A stretch of DNA of 52,659 bases from Chitinophagales bacterium (GTDB lineage Bacteria; Bacteroidota; Bacteroidia; Chitinophagales; JADIYW01), in contig JAIBAX010000031.1 in NCBI GenBank assembly GCA_019694955.1, positions 1 to 52,659 on the forward strand, written 5' to 3'. The notes under the pieces were generated by a model. It worked only from the letters and a program-made list of their open reading frames with translations. It was not told where the DNA came from and searched no databases. The position numbers and the translations under genes were made by a program. Numbering within the stretch: position 1 is the first letter of the stretch; every line of letters begins with the position of its first letter. Below, piece by piece: positions 51,734-52,659 of this stretch.

Positions 51734-52423
51734 ATGAGAAATTTGAATAGCAATGCCATCCGCAATTGGGCAGAAAACGACCGCCCAAGAGAAAAGTTAG
51801 AAAAATTTGGACCTAAGGCGCTCACTGATGCAGAATTATTGGCGATACTTATCCAAACGGGTACTCCGCAAGAATCTGCCTTGGATCTTGCCAGAAAGGT
51901 ATTGTCAAAAGTTGAAAACAAGCTATATTATCTTGGGCGTAAAAATATCCGCGAACTGATTGAAATCAAAGGAATTGGTCCAGCAAAAGCCATTACCATT
52001 GCTGCCGCAATGGAACTTGCCGGAAGATACTCGGCACATCATGTAGATGATAAACCTATTATAAATAATAGTCAGGTGGCATACAAAATTTTCTATCCGG
52101 AATTACATAATTTGTCACATGAAGAGTTTTGGGTGGGCATACTCAATTATAAACTGCAACTCATAAAAAAGTGTTGCATCGGTAAAGGGGGGATGAGTAG
52201 TGCTATTGTTGATACAAGATTGATTTTTCATGAGGTGTTACTACATAAAGGTACGGGATTATTACTTTGCCACAATCATCCTTCCGGAAATCCACAGCCC
52301 AGCGTTGAGGACAGACGACTTACGGAACGGATAAGGGCGGGATGTGAAATTTTCGATATCCAGTTCTCCGACCATATCATTATTGCGGGACAATCATACT
52401 ATAGTTTCTCGGATGGTTGCTAA
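51734..52423 (+). CDS. radC: RadC-family JAB domain protein
   Basis: A 229-residue protein of the RadC family, whose biological role is still unsettled despite early links to DNA repair. It has a helix-hairpin-helix (IKGIGPAKA, 78-86) and a C-terminal JAB/MPN metalloprotease-like domain with the metal motif HNHPSG (180-185) and downstream Asp193. The ATG at 51734 is preferred; a TTG two codons earlier lies inside the rpsT terminator T-run. How radC is transcribed so close to that terminator is unclear; readthrough is possible. Confidence 0.5.
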   Translation: MRNLNSNAIRNWAENDRPREKLEKFGPKALTDAELLAILIQTGTPQESALDLARKVLSKVENKLYYLGRKNIRELIEIKGIGPAKAITIAAAMELAGRYSAHHVDDKPIINNSQVAYKIFYPELHNLSHEEFWVGILNYKLQLIKKCCIGKGGMSSAIVDTRLIFHEVLLHKGTGLLLCHNHPSGNPQPSVEDRRLTERIRAGCEIFDIQFSDHIIIAGQSYYSFSDGC

Positions 52424-52429
52424 ATAAAA

Positions 52430-52451
52430 AGGGTTGGCATACACCAACCCT
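52430..52451. terminator. Hairpin after radC
   Basis: Perfect 8-bp stem AGGGTTGG/CCAACCCT (52430-52437, 52444-52451). On the plus strand it is followed by A residues, not T; a T-run exists only for minus-strand transcription. It may terminate minus-strand transcription or protect the radC mRNA end. Confidence 0.5.
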
Positions 52452-52566
52452 AAAAAATAAGCCCCTTCATTAACAAAAATTACTTTAAATTAAAAGTTTC
52501 CGTTTGATAATAATATCAAAGATATATTAAATTATAATGACTATCCGTAATAATAAATAAATTTAG

Positions 52567-52574
52567 TATATTTG
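52567..52574 (+). promoter_or_regulatory. -7 promoter element of the transposase gene
   Basis: TATATTTG matches TANNTTTG and lies only 3 nt before the ATG at 52578, so transcription from it would be nearly leaderless or start within the gene. No -33 TTG seen. Confidence 0.5.
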
Positions 52575-52577
52575 TAC

Positions 52578-52659
52578 ATGAAGATATCTGAATTTTATAA
52601 ACTATACTCTGATGAGGAATCTTGTAAATTGAAATTCAAGCAAATCAGAGACCAACAGG
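52578..52659 (+). CDS. Start of an IS1595-type transposase (partial)
   Basis: Only 27 codons are inside the window. The opening KISEFYKLYSDEESCK and following LKFKQIRDQQ match the conserved N-terminus of IS1595/ISXO2-like transposases, in which a zinc-binding region comes next. The catalytic DDE/N core, second end and terminal inverted repeats cannot be seen. The left end of the element should lie between 52424 and 52577, but I could not define it. Confidence 0.5.
   Translation, partial: MKISEFYKLYSDEESCKLKFKQIRDQQ

Overview
The window looks like part of a Bacteroidota chromosome. The evidence is SprB-type repeats, a type IX secretion (T9SS) C-terminal sorting domain on an aminopeptidase, a RemB-like motility protein, start sites with little Shine-Dalgarno signal, and promoters of the TTG-N(19-21)-TANNTTTG type seen in front of several genes. 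A free-living or gliding member of the Chitinophagales or a related group is plausible, but that placement is inference.

Layout. 1-11963 (minus): the first ~3990 residues of a giant exported SprB-repeat surface protein whose C-terminus lies outside the window. It contains a nearly identical 222-bp tandem array and an internal duplication of a two-domain block. 12.7-18.4 kb: pckA, a TolC/membrane-fusion-protein pair, tadA and a DUF4442 protein. 18.5-21.9 kb (plus): a RemB/Wzi-like outer-membrane protein, a conserved protein with a HRPCAEC motif, and dprA. 22.0-23.8 kb: a very AT-rich spacer followed by an AAA/DUF4143 ATPase that overlaps rnc tail to tail. 23.8-26.0 kb (minus): acpP-fabF-rnc. 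26.8-34.0 kb (plus): two large tandem paralogous secreted proteins and an OmpA-domain protein. 34.0-41.2 kb: acyl-CoA dehydrogenase, Mn-type superoxide dismutase, a DUF998-like membrane protein, a T9SS-secreted M1 peptidase, and lpdA followed by an odd TTG-start gene. 41.4-46.3 kb (plus): a compact, AT-rich seven-gene operon. 46.4-51.3 kb (minus): a fatty-acid desaturase and the 2-oxoglutarate dehydrogenase genes odhB and sucA. 51.4-52.7 kb (plus): rpsT, radC and the start of an IS1595-type transposase.

The core genes supply gluconeogenesis, the TCA cycle (sucA, odhB and lpdA are the E1, E2 and E3 of one complex), fatty-acid synthesis and oxidation, oxidative-stress defence and DNA uptake or repair. 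The SprB-like giant and the RemB-like protein together suggest gliding or surface adhesion.

The best candidate for an undescribed system is the operon at 41412-46333. It holds three uncharacterised helical proteins, two proteins resembling the uracil-DNA-glycosylase fold (GINPG and AESHY motifs), a calcineurin-like phosphoesterase and a WYL-domain regulator, inserted between lpdA and a desaturase gene. WYL regulators and nucleic-acid enzymes in a cassette of this kind recall phage-defence loci, but the function is inference. A second candidate is the secreted paralog pair plus OmpA/ZU5-like protein at 26.8-34.0 kb.

Note on form: the original answer gave no confidence values; the 0.5 in every feature is a placeholder required by the schema, not an estimate.
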